Part shown: positions 35,903-43,855 of the stretch, piece by piece
How the letters are laid out: the number at the start of each line of letters is the position of its first letter
Numbering within the stretch: position 1 is the stretch's first letter
Source of the DNA: Ignavibacteria bacterium
Lineage (GTDB): Bacteria > Bacteroidota > Ignavibacteria > Ignavibacteriales > Ignavibacteriaceae
Direction of reading: 5' to 3'
DNA: 59,588 bases
NCBI GenBank assembly: GCA_030684555.1
Contig: JAUXVN010000058.1
Span: forward strand, 1 to 59,588
The notes under the pieces: model-generated
Database searches by the model: none
Told to the model about the DNA's origin: nothing
What the model saw: only the letters and a program-made list of their open reading frames with translations
Made by a program: the position numbers and the translations under genes

Positions 35903-38482
35903 TCACTTCAACATTAACATCTTACCGATATTCTTATAACCCTGGTTTATCAACCGATAAAAATATATTCCGCTGGGTAGAGTTTCGTTTGATTGATTTG
36001 TTCCATCCCATCTCACTACATAATTACCTGCAGAAAGAATTTCATTTACAAGTTGTTTAACTCTTCTTCCTTGAATATCAAAAATTTCTAAAGTTGTTGT
36101 ATTAATAGTTGAAGATGCCGGAATTCTAAATTGAATTAATGTACTAGCATTAAAAGGATTAGGATAGTTTTGATGGACTATCCAATCTTTTTCATTTTGA
36201 ATAATAGGATTCGAATCATCGGTTGATGTGAGTAAAGAAGCACCACTGCCGCGTGATTCTCCATCACCATTTGCCAAATAACTATTAACCCAATCGGGTC
36301 TGCTTGATTGAGCAAGATAAGTTGTTTTCCATTCTTCATCAGTTAGACGTAAAAAGTTAGTTGTAGTAAACTCATGATAACTCCCTACAGGTCCGATAAA
36401 TGCAATTGATTGTCCGTTAGCATCAGGGGCTACGAACAAACCCATATTCACTTTACCTGTTCCGCTATGTTTCACCCAACCGACCATGTCGCCGACCTCA
36501 TTCATACCTGATGTATGGATATCAACCGTTATTAAATCTTCTTTTTGAAAATGATTATCACTGTAAAGAAACAACTTAAAATACCACCCATCGTAAAGTG
36601 AACCGTAACCGCCGGTTTCATATCGAAGCATACTCTTTAAAAAGAAAATTTCTGCTTCTGACAATGCTAACCCACCAAGTTCTTTTTCTGCAATAATTGC
36701 AAGTGTATCGCAAACTCCTTTGAGATTATTTGCGTATTGGAGAATTGATTCCTTAATATATGAACTTGGAAATGGAAGCGGTGTAATAATTTCATGCAAC
36801 TTTTGAGCATAGGAAGAAAAATTGCTGTAAAATTCCGGGAATGGTTCAACGTAACTATAAGGATATGAACATACCCAGCCTGAAGTATATGATTGCTTTG
36901 CATAGAGGATATTATCATGCCTCAATTGAGTCCAACCCGTTAATTGTGAATTCATTTTTTGCTGCCAGTAGGCTGCCGATTGCATAAACAAAGGAAGATT
37001 TTCTCTTTCTGATTGAGGTGGTGGATTTAACTTTCGTAATCCTCGTAACCACTTATTGAATAAATTTTCATTCCAGAAATCTTCATCATAACCATCAATT
37101 AAATAACGAAGCCCCATAAGATTTGTTGAATAATGCCATTGGTCAAGTTCAGGTTTTAATAATTGTGCTGAAGCATCATTCCCAAGTCCGAATAATACAT
37201 CAAGAGTAGAGGGAAGCATTCGCTTAACCTTTTGTCCATTGTAAACAATCCTATCATAAACAACTTGTGCTGTTATATAAGAGTCAATAATAAAGCGTTG
37301 ACCCATCAGCATAAATGCAGATGCAGGAATTATGCTGTCAGTTATAAAAGGATTACTTATTAAGAGTTGCGAATTTATCAACTGATAAGCAAATGGTCTT
37401 CGCAGCAGCGAATCCTGAAATTCAAATAATTTAGTAGTATCAAGTAGCTGTGCAGAGGATGTAACATTTGTTAACTCAAGCAAATCTTCCATGTGGGAAA
37501 TATTTACATTGTCCTGCTCACCGACTAAAAACTCAATGATGTTGTTCATCTCATTGTAGATGGTTTTGGCATTTGATTCTTTAGCCGCCTCTGTAATTAA
37601 GGATGCCATTATCACCGATCTTGTTACAGCAGTACTATGAGTAAGATTATTGTAACCGGGAGAAGCAAGATAAACTTCAGTTCTCCCTAACCAAATCATA
37701 GCTTTGAAATACTTTTCAAGCAACGGATATCGCATTAAATTTTCGGGGTCGGCATAATGTCCGCGGGGTTTGAACTGCGAAAAGTCTACAGTATGTTCTG
37801 GTTCACCAAAAATTGAATATTGAAAAATGAATTCTTCAGCGATGATCAACTCCATCAATTCTGTAATTCTTGAATTATTAGTTGAGTAGTAGGGAGTAAC
37901 ATTCATACCCAAAAGTTTTTTGGCTATAGTTATATAAACATCATAGTCTTCAAGACATATCTGCATTCCCGTAATATTTGTGTAACGGTTATGAAGTATT
38001 GGCTGTTGTAATGAAAGCTGATTAAGTAATTCTGTAACCTTAGGAATTAAAATTTCTCCCTCGATATCCATAAGCAATGCGTCATAAGACATATGAATAG
38101 TGTGGAGTATTGCATCTGCTGAAATATAAACCGGAAGATCCTGGTGAAATATGTTTGCTAACGCTCCTCCGTAAGAGGGCATTGATAATCTTTCGGTTAC
38201 TACAAACCCGTTTTGTTGAAGAAGTTGTTTCTCATATTCGGTAAAATTATACTTCTGATAAATTGTATCAAGGTAGAGAACGTTATCTAATGATTGATTG
38301 AGATTTCTGACAAACAATCCAGCAGGATATTCTTGAAGAAGATCGCTTGATGTTGCATTCTGATGATTCTGGAGAAAAGTTCTGTATGCATTAATATCAA
38401 AAGAAGTTTGTTGAGAGAAATTCTGAGTGGAGAAGAATAGGAAGATTACAACAACTAAACTGAGATGATTTAGATGTTTCAT
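35903..38482 (-). CDS. DUF3160 protein with T9SS sorting domain
   Basis: An 859-residue exported protein with a signal peptide (ends QNFSQQ). Residues about 80-730 match the DUF3160 pattern, with ISADAILHTIHMSYDALLMDIE near the start and VADIHTSG-like and GMNEVGDMVGWVK segments later. The last 85 residues form a T9SS sorting domain (HQNYPNPFNASTLIQFRIP; Ala replaces the usual Pro before Ser-Thr). DUF3160 has no known activity. It is convergent with the FnIII T9SS gene and shares its terminator. Confidence 0.88.
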   Translation of the reverse strand: MKHLNHLSLVVVIFLFFSTQNFSQQTSFDINAYRTFLQNHQNATSSDLLQEYPAGLFVRNLNQSLDNVLYLDTIYQKYNFTEYEKQLLQQNGFVVTERLSMPSYGGALANIFHQDLPVYISADAILHTIHMSYDALLMDIEGEILIPKVTELLNQLSLQQPILHNRYTNITGMQICLEDYDVYITIAKKLLGMNVTPYYSTNNSRITELMELIIAEEFIFQYSIFGEPEHTVDFSQFKPRGHYADPENLMRYPLLEKYFKAMIWLGRTEVYLASPGYNNLTHSTAVTRSVIMASLITEAAKESNAKTIYNEMNNIIEFLVGEQDNVNISHMEDLLELTNVTSSAQLLDTTKLFEFQDSLLRRPFAYQLINSQLLISNPFITDSIIPASAFMLMGQRFIIDSYITAQVVYDRIVYNGQKVKRMLPSTLDVLFGLGNDASAQLLKPELDQWHYSTNLMGLRYLIDGYDEDFWNENLFNKWLRGLRKLNPPPQSERENLPLFMQSAAYWQQKMNSQLTGWTQLRHDNILYAKQSYTSGWVCSYPYSYVEPFPEFYSNFSSYAQKLHEIITPLPFPSSYIKESILQYANNLKGVCDTLAIIAEKELGGLALSEAEIFFLKSMLRYETGGYGSLYDGWYFKLFLYSDNHFQKEDLITVDIHTSGMNEVGDMVGWVKHSGTGKVNMGLFVAPDANGQSIAFIGPVGSYHEFTTTNFLRLTDEEWKTTYLAQSSRPDWVNSYLANGDGESRGSGASLLTSTDDSNPIIQNEKDWIVHQNYPNPFNASTLIQFRIPASSTINTTTLEIFDIQGRRVKQLVNEILSAGNYVVRWDGTNQSNETLPSGIYFYRLINQGYKNIGKMLMLK

Positions 38483-38556
38483 AAAAACCCCGTTAATAAA
38501 TATGACTTAACTTAATATCTTATTTTGAGGAAGTCAATCTATAATATGAAAAATTA

Positions 38557-38589
38557 TTAAGCCGGTTCTTCATGAGCAAGACAATGCAC
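38557..38589 (-). pseudogene. Fragment matching the 3' end of an agmatine deiminase gene
   Basis: On the minus strand this stretch encodes VHCLAHEEPA-stop. The intact agmatine deiminase at 47978-49033 ends LHCLAHEEPA-stop. The two DNA segments match at about 28 of 33 bases. No further upstream similarity is visible. It looks like the last codons of a second, deleted copy. Confidence 0.65.
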
Positions 38590-38670
38590 GGCGGTTGAGA
38601 ACCATTTCTTGAACCCAGAGAATTGTCATGCTGTTCGCTGCGGTGAATTATTTCAGCATCTTTTCCAAGG

Positions 38671-38954
38671 CTGTCGAGAACCATTTCTCGACAGTTTGCG
38701 ATATAGGTAATGTTTTGCCAGTATTTATAGTCTCTTTACTTTTCTTTGCCCCGAAAGAGTTCGGGATAAACTATAGAAAAGTCTTGTTCTTTTCTTAGCG
38801 TAAGAAAAGAACCCCCAAAGGGGCAGGCAAAAGAAGCAGGCACTGAAAAAAATTGCTTTGCGCGAGGTGGGATTATTCTGAACCGCATTAATTCCCTGCA
38901 AGAAATAAACTCACTTCGTTCAAACAGTATTTCTTGCTTAACGGGAATTAATGC
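38671..38954. repeat. Cluster of perfect palindromes
   Basis: Four palindromes lie within 285 bp. 38671-38694: CTGTCGAGAA-CCAT-TTCTCGACAG. 38750-38765: CCCGAA-AGAG-TTCGGG. 38786-38812: a 12-bp stem GTTCTTTTCTTA with loop GCG. 38885-38954: GCATTAATTCCC pairs with GGGAATTAATGC, with an inner GCAAGAAATA/TATTTCTTGC stem. The first belongs to a family found at three more sites in this window. The others may be separate interspersed elements or one composite element. Confidence 0.85.
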
Positions 38955-39203
38955 TTTGCATACTTGAATGATTAATAATAATGTAATCTTTTGTGGGAGC
39001 AATTTTTTTAGGTGCAAAACAAGGGCGAAAAACCGATAATTTATATGGGTACAAGGTATAGGAGAAGATGGGTATTGAAATATTTTGCTAGTGTGATAGC
39101 CAACATTTGACACTTTCAAGAATTTTGTTATAATTGCATCAACAATATTAAAGTATCTTTTCTATAATTTTATTTACCACTTTTTTTTGAAGGGGTCTGC
39201 TTG

Positions 39204-40238
39204 ATGAAGTTATGTTTAATTTTGGCAATAATAATTCCAACCTTTTTTATAATAGGTTGTGATGAAAAAAATGAATTAGATACAATAAAAGGGGATGCAG
39301 AAGTACATTTTAAAAATGGACTTGAAAAATGTGATTCTGAAGACTTTGTAGGTGCAATAAGGGAGTTTTCAAAAGCAATAGAAATTAATCCGAGTTTTGC
39401 AAAGGCATATAATGCACGTGGGGTGGCAAAACGTGGTCGCGAATGGAAATCGACAGGAATTGACCACATTAAATCAATGGGGACAATAATCGGAATTGAG
39501 GATTATGAGGGCATTAGCCTATTAGTTACAAAATACAGAGATAGAATATTGATAAAAGAGATAGAGGAGTGGAAGCATCGACTAGCAATGGCGCACGGGC
39601 GCGAGCCTATATTCTCAGATGGTCATTCACAGCGTAATAGCGTTGATTCAACCGCACCAATCTTTGACTTTCAAAGAGCAATTGAACTTGACTCCAATTA
39701 TGCTGAAGCATATTATAATCGCAGTGAGGAAAGAAGCGGAAATATAAATAAAAAATTAATGGACTTGAACCGTACTATTGAAATCGACACTAACTTTATA
39801 AAAGCATATATTGAACGAGGAAAGATTAAAAAAGATTTTGGAGATTATCGAGGTGCTATAAAAGATTTTACCCGTGCAATTAAACTTGACTCTGGAAATA
39901 TAACTGCCATATATTTCAGAGCTGGGGCGAGAGTAAAAATTAAAGATTACCTTGGCGCAATGTATGATTATTCAAGAGTGATTGAGATAGATTCTACTGA
40001 TGCAGTTGCATATAATTTACGAGGGAATGTAAAAGATAGAATAGGTAATTTTCGAGGTGCAATCTCAGACTACACATCTGCAATTGATATAGATCGAAAG
40101 TATGTTGTAGCTCTTATTAATAGAGGTTTTTCAAAGTATGAACTCCATGAGAGAGATGGCGCATGTCAAGATTGGAGTAGAGCTGGCGAATTGGGGAACT
40201 CGGTAATTTATAAATTTATTAAGGCTCTTTGTAATTAA
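39204..40238 (+). CDS. TPR-repeat lipoprotein
   Basis: About 344 residues. The signal segment MKLCLILAIIIPTFFIIGCD has a lipobox cysteine. At least six TPR units follow, for example GAIREFSKAIEINPSFAKAY, GAIKDFTRAIKLDSGNITAI, GAMYDYSRVIEIDSTDAVAY and GAISDYTSAIDIDRKYVVAL. One insert at about 75-140 interrupts the array. It is likely a protein-protein interaction scaffold in the periplasm or outer membrane. The ATG at 39204 is preferred to a TTG one codon earlier. The upstream motif TTTTTTTTGAAGGGGT is repeated near 40930. Confidence 0.8.
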   Translation: MKLCLILAIIIPTFFIIGCDEKNELDTIKGDAEVHFKNGLEKCDSEDFVGAIREFSKAIEINPSFAKAYNARGVAKRGREWKSTGIDHIKSMGTIIGIEDYEGISLLVTKYRDRILIKEIEEWKHRLAMAHGREPIFSDGHSQRNSVDSTAPIFDFQRAIELDSNYAEAYYNRSEERSGNINKKLMDLNRTIEIDTNFIKAYIERGKIKKDFGDYRGAIKDFTRAIKLDSGNITAIYFRAGARVKIKDYLGAMYDYSRVIEIDSTDAVAYNLRGNVKDRIGNFRGAISDYTSAIDIDRKYVVALINRGFSKYELHERDGACQDWSRAGELGNSVIYKFIKALCN

Positions 40239-40304
40239 AATACTAAATAACCGATAGTCTGTCTTGGAAGTTAATTTATCTGTCGAAAATTTAAAGGTTA
40301 CAGA

Positions 40305-40850
40305 ATGAAAATCTATACTCTATTTTTTCTAATTATACTTTTGTTAAAATCTGACCATTATGGGCAAACGTCTGAGTTCGAAACCAATGCCAAGAATTTT
40401 GAATTTAATCAGATGAAATTGGGCTTGCCACTTCATTCTTTTCTAGAAAAATATCCTAATGCTGAAAAAATCAAAGACGAAGACGATGAGATTGTAGAAG
40501 TTGAGAGTTTTAAAGTTGAAAATTTACCCAATGCCTGGGGGGGAATTTTTAGATTCTTAAAAAAGAAACTTATCGTAATTGCCGTTCTTTATTCTGAAGA
40601 ATATTTGAAATCAAGAGGGACAGTGGCTGCTATTGCCGAAAAGCTTATTGAGAAATTCGGTAAAGGTTATAGTAATGAAATGGTTGAAGATGAAAAGTAT
40701 TTCTCCATTTCTTGGGATTTTAAAAATGTTAACAGATATGTTACCTTTCGAATATTTGATGATGGATCTGGTGTTTTAAGCATCAAAGATGAAGAAGCAT
40801 TAAGGGAAATAAGAAAAGAACAAGCCAAAAAAGCAGATTTTGGTTTTTGA
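40305..40850 (+). CDS. Exported hypothetical protein
   Basis: A 181-residue protein with a signal peptide (MKIYTLFFLIILLLKSDHYGQ). The mature part begins FETNAKNFEFNQMKLGLPLHSFLEKYP, recalling small periplasmic proteins that open with 'F-GxxLGxxxxEFxKxYP'. No enzyme motif is visible. It lies 66 bp after the TPR lipoprotein and is followed by a strong hairpin, so the two may form one transcript. Function unknown. Confidence 0.65.
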   Translation: MKIYTLFFLIILLLKSDHYGQTSEFETNAKNFEFNQMKLGLPLHSFLEKYPNAEKIKDEDDEIVEVESFKVENLPNAWGGIFRFLKKKLIVIAVLYSEEYLKSRGTVAAIAEKLIEKFGKGYSNEMVEDEKYFSISWDFKNVNRYVTFRIFDDGSGVLSIKDEEALREIRKEQAKKADFGF

Positions 40851-41247
40851 TAGTACTTACATAAAATAGTTGATGTGACTCAGTCAACATCGACTTTTAA
40901 AAAAATAATGTTATACTAACAACCAAGTAATAATTTTTTTTTGAAGGGGTTATTTTGGTTTACTTCTTCAGTGCTTCCTCCGGAAACGGAATTACATATC
41001 GGGGTAATGAGACTGCAATTTGTAGCTGTGTAATGGTTGCGGTTTTCCCTTCGTTTGCAACAGAAAATAAAATCAGTAAAAATAAATTTGATGGAAAGAA
41101 TAATGAGACTATATTCCTATCATTCAAATACTCTATCCAGGTACTATTTAATCGAAGTAATAATATCCCGCATCTGCACGCTGGATATCATTCCTAAACA
41201 AATATTTCAGTGCAGTATAAGTAATAGTTATATGCTTTGAGTAAATT
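40851..41247 (+). other. 397-bp stretch with a doubtful TTG-initiated ORF
   Basis: After the terminator this stretch holds a repeat of the leader motif TTTTTTTTGAAGGGGT (40931-40948), which also precedes the gene at 39204. An 80-codon frame (40955-41197) could start at the TTG after it. Its protein is not recognised and is overlapped by a second frame. I regard it as a likely broken gene sharing the same 5' leader. No attC is visible here. Confidence 0.4.
40869..40898 (+). terminator. Intrinsic terminator
   Basis: GTTGATGTGAC-TCA-GTC(A)ACATCGAC type stem: 11 base pairs with one bulged A and one G-T wobble, followed by TTTT. It lies 18 bp after the stop of the preceding gene. Confidence 0.75.
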
Positions 41248-42141
41248 ATGCAAAAAAGATTAACACTAATAAAAGCTATTGAGGGGCGAACAGACAGAGA
41301 TGGTAGTGAATATCATTATAGATTTTCATTAGTTGATACCTCTTTAATCGAGATGCCCGAAGAAAATTATTATACCTCAATTCATAGAATCAAAGTTTTC
41401 ATTTCTGGTAGAATGGAAGCTGTATGGCTAGCCAGACAAGCAAATATAAATATTATAAAAGTGTGCTATGAATATGCAAAGAGAGAACTGATTCAGAAAG
41501 TAAAAGACGGAAGCATTCAAGATCGTCAAGAATTAGAAATAATGAGTACCAATTATCCGAATGAATGCCCATTTCAATCTGACAGAATTATAATGGAAGT
41601 AGGTACCTTTACTGATTTTGAAGTTGCCGAAAGAGTTATGGAAGATTTGTCATTAATTCAATTGGCGTCAAATATCATTGACTTAAGAGACTTTATTAAT
41701 GCAATTGTAAAAGAACGACACAATAAAAAGTTAATTCAGTATGCTGAGGAAAGGGACATTCTTCAAATGTTTAGAAGTGCTAATAATATTGAAGATTTTG
41801 TATATCGAATTAGTGCTCTAAAACTATTTGCAACAAACTTTAATGAGGAATTGCTGAGAGAATTAACGGGAAATCAGAATAGAAATGATAGAACCATAAC
41901 ATTAGTGGAAACATATCTACAAACATTTGATAATTATGATGCTATTGCTATAACAACTTTAAGAAATCTTAATCGTATTCGCCAAATGTATCCAATTCAC
42001 GGTGATAATATTGATGGTGTTCAAGATGCACACACATATTTCCAAATTGAATACCCTATTCAGAATCCGTATGAAGCTTGGAAAAAAATATTAAATTCTT
42101 ATCGTGATGCGCTAAGTAGAATATTTGAAATTTTAAAATAA
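41248..42141 (+). CDS. Hypothetical protein, accessory region
   Basis: A 297-residue soluble protein, mostly helical, opening MQKRLTLIKAIEGRTDRDGS. No signal peptide, membrane segment or known catalytic motif is seen. Codon use and length support a real gene. It ends 23 bp before a small membrane protein gene, and that gene is followed by an integron attC site. The two may therefore have arrived together as a gene cassette or be a remnant of a cassette array. Function unknown. Confidence 0.6.
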   Translation: MQKRLTLIKAIEGRTDRDGSEYHYRFSLVDTSLIEMPEENYYTSIHRIKVFISGRMEAVWLARQANINIIKVCYEYAKRELIQKVKDGSIQDRQELEIMSTNYPNECPFQSDRIIMEVGTFTDFEVAERVMEDLSLIQLASNIIDLRDFINAIVKERHNKKLIQYAEERDILQMFRSANNIEDFVYRISALKLFATNFNEELLRELTGNQNRNDRTITLVETYLQTFDNYDAIAITTLRNLNRIRQMYPIHGDNIDGVQDAHTYFQIEYPIQNPYEAWKKILNSYRDALSRIFEILK

Positions 42142-42164
42142 ATTGTTTAAAAAAGGAAATGAAA

Positions 42165-42461
42165 ATGTTTTCAAAAACGAATGACCTTCTCTTGAAAGTA
42201 ATCTTAATAATAATCGCGATAGGTATTTGGGGACTTTTTCTCCAAAACGCTGGAGTGATTTCTACAAAGCAAACTGTTTACGTTAAAGGTGGATATATTG
42301 ATGCTAATGTTTCTGGAAGCGTTGGTGTTTCTGGAAGTGTGGATGTTGATAATACAGTAGATGTAAATCTCGATAAAGTGCTCGGATATCCGGTTGGATG
42401 CAGAGCATCTTATACAATTGATGGAAGGCAATTTAATTCAATTGATGTTTCAGTAAGATAG
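42165..42461 (+). CDS. Small single-pass membrane protein, probable cassette gene
   Basis: About 98 residues. One transmembrane helix (about 10-30, LLLKVILIIIAIGIWGLFLQ) is followed by a Gly/Ser/Val-rich exported part with the repeat VSGSVGVSGSVDVDNTVDVN. Small proteins of this type are widespread in accessory DNA and have no known function. The ATG at 42165 is chosen because AAGGA lies 8 bp upstream; an ATG six bases earlier is too close. An attC starts 21 bp after the stop, which is the usual position for a cassette ORF. Confidence 0.7.
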   Translation: MFSKTNDLLLKVILIIIAIGIWGLFLQNAGVISTKQTVYVKGGYIDANVSGSVGVSGSVDVDNTVDVNLDKVLGYPVGCRASYTIDGRQFNSIDVSVR

Positions 42462-42481
42462 ATTATCGCTGAAATAATCGC

Positions 42482-42707
42482 ATATAACAAGCCAATCAAC
42501 CCGACCGCCTTTTCGCATTCGGCAGTTTTTAAATTTTAGGGTTGGTTGTTCCGTTACAAGTTTGTTGTTCTAAGTAGTACTATTAATTAACATTGTTGCA
42601 AACTGCACTTGCAAAGAAAAATAAGCATAGTTTGTTAAATATTTCACAGTTGTGTTTTAAGTGGCAATCTTGTGTTGGGGCGCCGCTTATCGACAACATC
42701 GTTATAA
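42482..42707 (+). repeat. attC: Isolated integron attC site (C)
   Basis: R'' is ATATAAC (42482-42488) and R' is GTTATAA (42701-42707). Near the left end lies AACCCGACCGCC and near the right end GGGGCGCCGC, which pair with an extra-helical base, the hallmark of attC. It is 226 bp long. Flank motifs (TCAA..CGACCGC at left, TTGTGTTGGG at right) match the attC sites at 57.4 and 59.2 kb. No integrase is adjacent, so this is a CALIN-type site 13 kb from intI. Confidence 0.75.
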
Positions 42708-42730
42708 AGCATAATCAATAAGTGAGAAAT

Positions 42731-43384
42731 ATGAAAAAGATAATTATAGTTATTTTTATGAGTACAATTATTTTAAATGCCCAACAAAACGAAAATACTT
42801 TCTTATTGAATATTAAAACAGGTTTAACCTTTTCTGGATTTCCAGCTTACAGATTCAAACTGGCTTCGACAAGATCAAATAGTAATTTACACACAATGTA
42901 TCCAGGTTATTTATTTGGTATAGGAATAGAGGAAGAGAATATAATAAATTTTTATACGGCACATATAGGTTTATCTTTTGAATTAAACTATGGAAAATCT
43001 ACAACCGGATGGGTCAATTTTAGTAATGAGGATATAAAATTTGAGACTACAAGTTTACCTATCTTATTATGGATGACATTTAAAACAGATGGACAAATTG
43101 TTCCATTCTTAAAGATTGGTGTCGGTGCAGAAAATTCAACCTTTGGTGAAACTTTAAAAAACCATGTTGAGAATAGTTTCAAACTAGAAAAATGGTTTTT
43201 TGTTTGGGGCATAGGTGCTGGAATAGATTTTAATATTTTTGATAGTATTCGTTTATCTATTTTTATAGATAATGTTGCAACAGAAAGCTGGTTTAACACA
43301 AAATTAGATAATGGAATAATTATCGATTACGGTACTAGATATGGAGTTATTTTGTGCGGCATTCAATTCGGTTACAAGTTATAA
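42731..43384 (+). CDS. Outer-membrane beta-barrel-like protein, cassette gene
   Basis: About 217 residues. The signal peptide MKKIIIVIFMSTIILNAQ is followed by alternating amphipathic strands (for example LFGIGIEEENIINFYTAHIG, FLKIGVGAENSTFG, FVWGIGAGIDFNIF) and a terminal aromatic-ending strand (GVILCGIQFGYKL). This is the small OmpA/PorT-like outer-membrane barrel layout. It lies directly after attC C and before a truncated attC, so it is probably the gene of an integron cassette. The ATG at 42731 gives the better signal peptide than a GTG nine bases earlier. Confidence 0.75.
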   Translation: MKKIIIVIFMSTIILNAQQNENTFLLNIKTGLTFSGFPAYRFKLASTRSNSNLHTMYPGYLFGIGIEEENIINFYTAHIGLSFELNYGKSTTGWVNFSNEDIKFETTSLPILLWMTFKTDGQIVPFLKIGVGAENSTFGETLKNHVENSFKLEKWFFVWGIGAGIDFNIFDSIRLSIFIDNVATESWFNTKLDNGIIIDYGTRYGVILCGIQFGYKL

Positions 43385-43426
43385 GTGCTTTATAAAAAGC
43401 GCCTCAACTTCGACCGCCATTCCAGG
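43385..43426 (+). repeat. Truncated attC site (D), left half only
   Basis: After the stop codon the sequence AAAGCGCCTCAACTTCGACCGCC matches the left arm of attC B (CAGCGCCTCAACGCCGACCGCC). The right arm is absent: a GAGAACCA palindrome begins at 43427 and non-attC sequence follows. The cassette has therefore lost half its recombination site and should be fixed in place. Confidence 0.65.
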
Positions 43427-43450
43427 CTGTCGAGAACCACTTCTCGACAG
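43427..43450. repeat. GAGAACCA palindrome (copy 2)
   Basis: CTGTCGAGAA-CCAC-TTCTCGACAG, a perfect 10-bp stem with a 4-nt loop. The same element occurs at 38671 (loop CCAT), and with one mismatch at 45930 and 47892. It marks the junction of a truncated attC and an hsdS pseudogene. Confidence 0.9.
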
Positions 43451-43455
43451 CTGGT

Positions 43456-43774
43456 TGGGAGAATTTAGATGATGTAGCATTCATATCAAAAAAAATAGAT
43501 GAAGAAATGAGTAACGGTAGTATTTTTGAAAATGATGTGCTACTAAATATAACTGTTGCTTCAATGGGTATGTGTTTTTTATGTACCTTTAAGATTTGGT
43601 AAGAGCAATGTAAATCGGCACATCGCAACCGAAACAAAACGAATAGATGGCATAATTACCAAAACAGAAAAAGAGATAAGTTTACTTCAACAATATAGAA
43701 CAGCGTTAATTAGCGCAGTAGTAACTGGAAAAATTAAGTTTGTTAATGGAGAAAAATATTTTAAGACAACCTAA
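43456..43774 (+). pseudogene. hsdS: hsdS pseudogene (type I RM specificity subunit)
   Basis: Two frames together read as the C-terminal part of HsdS. The first contains LDDVAFISKKIDEEMSNGSI and NDVLLNITVASMG. After a frameshift near 43567 the second reads VCVFYVPLRFGKSNVNRHIA. It then jumps to TETKRIDGIITKTEKEISLL and QQYRTALISAVVTGKIKF, the usual HsdS coiled-coil end. About 50 residues between HIA and TETK are missing compared with the family, and the whole N-terminal half is lost at the palindrome. It is non-functional. Confidence 0.85.
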
Positions 43775-43855
43775 CCCCTTGAAAATAAAAGAGATACCTT
43801 CTGCTCCCGACATTTATGTCGGTAGCAAATTATAAGAGTTAAACAGAGAGAATAT

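Larger units (their letters stand above)
38483..39200. other. 718-bp intergenic mosaic of palindromes and a gene fragment
   Basis: No gene of its own is supported. A 384-base frame on the minus strand (38736-39119) is created by repeat sequence and lacks any protein family signature. The stretch contains a short fragment resembling the end of the agmatine deiminase gene and at least four perfect palindromes, described separately. The 3' part (39000-39200) is AT-rich and probably holds the promoter of the following TPR lipoprotein gene. Confidence 0.7.

Noticed and set aside
38736-39119. A 127-codon minus-strand frame between the DUF3160 gene and the TPR lipoprotein
   Set aside because: It is built from palindromes and repeats, has atypical composition and no family features; not a gene.
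40955-41197. TTG-initiated 80-codon ORF as a real gene
   Set aside because: It shares a leader with 39204 but the protein is unrecognised and overlapped; kept only as a doubtful note in the spacer entry.
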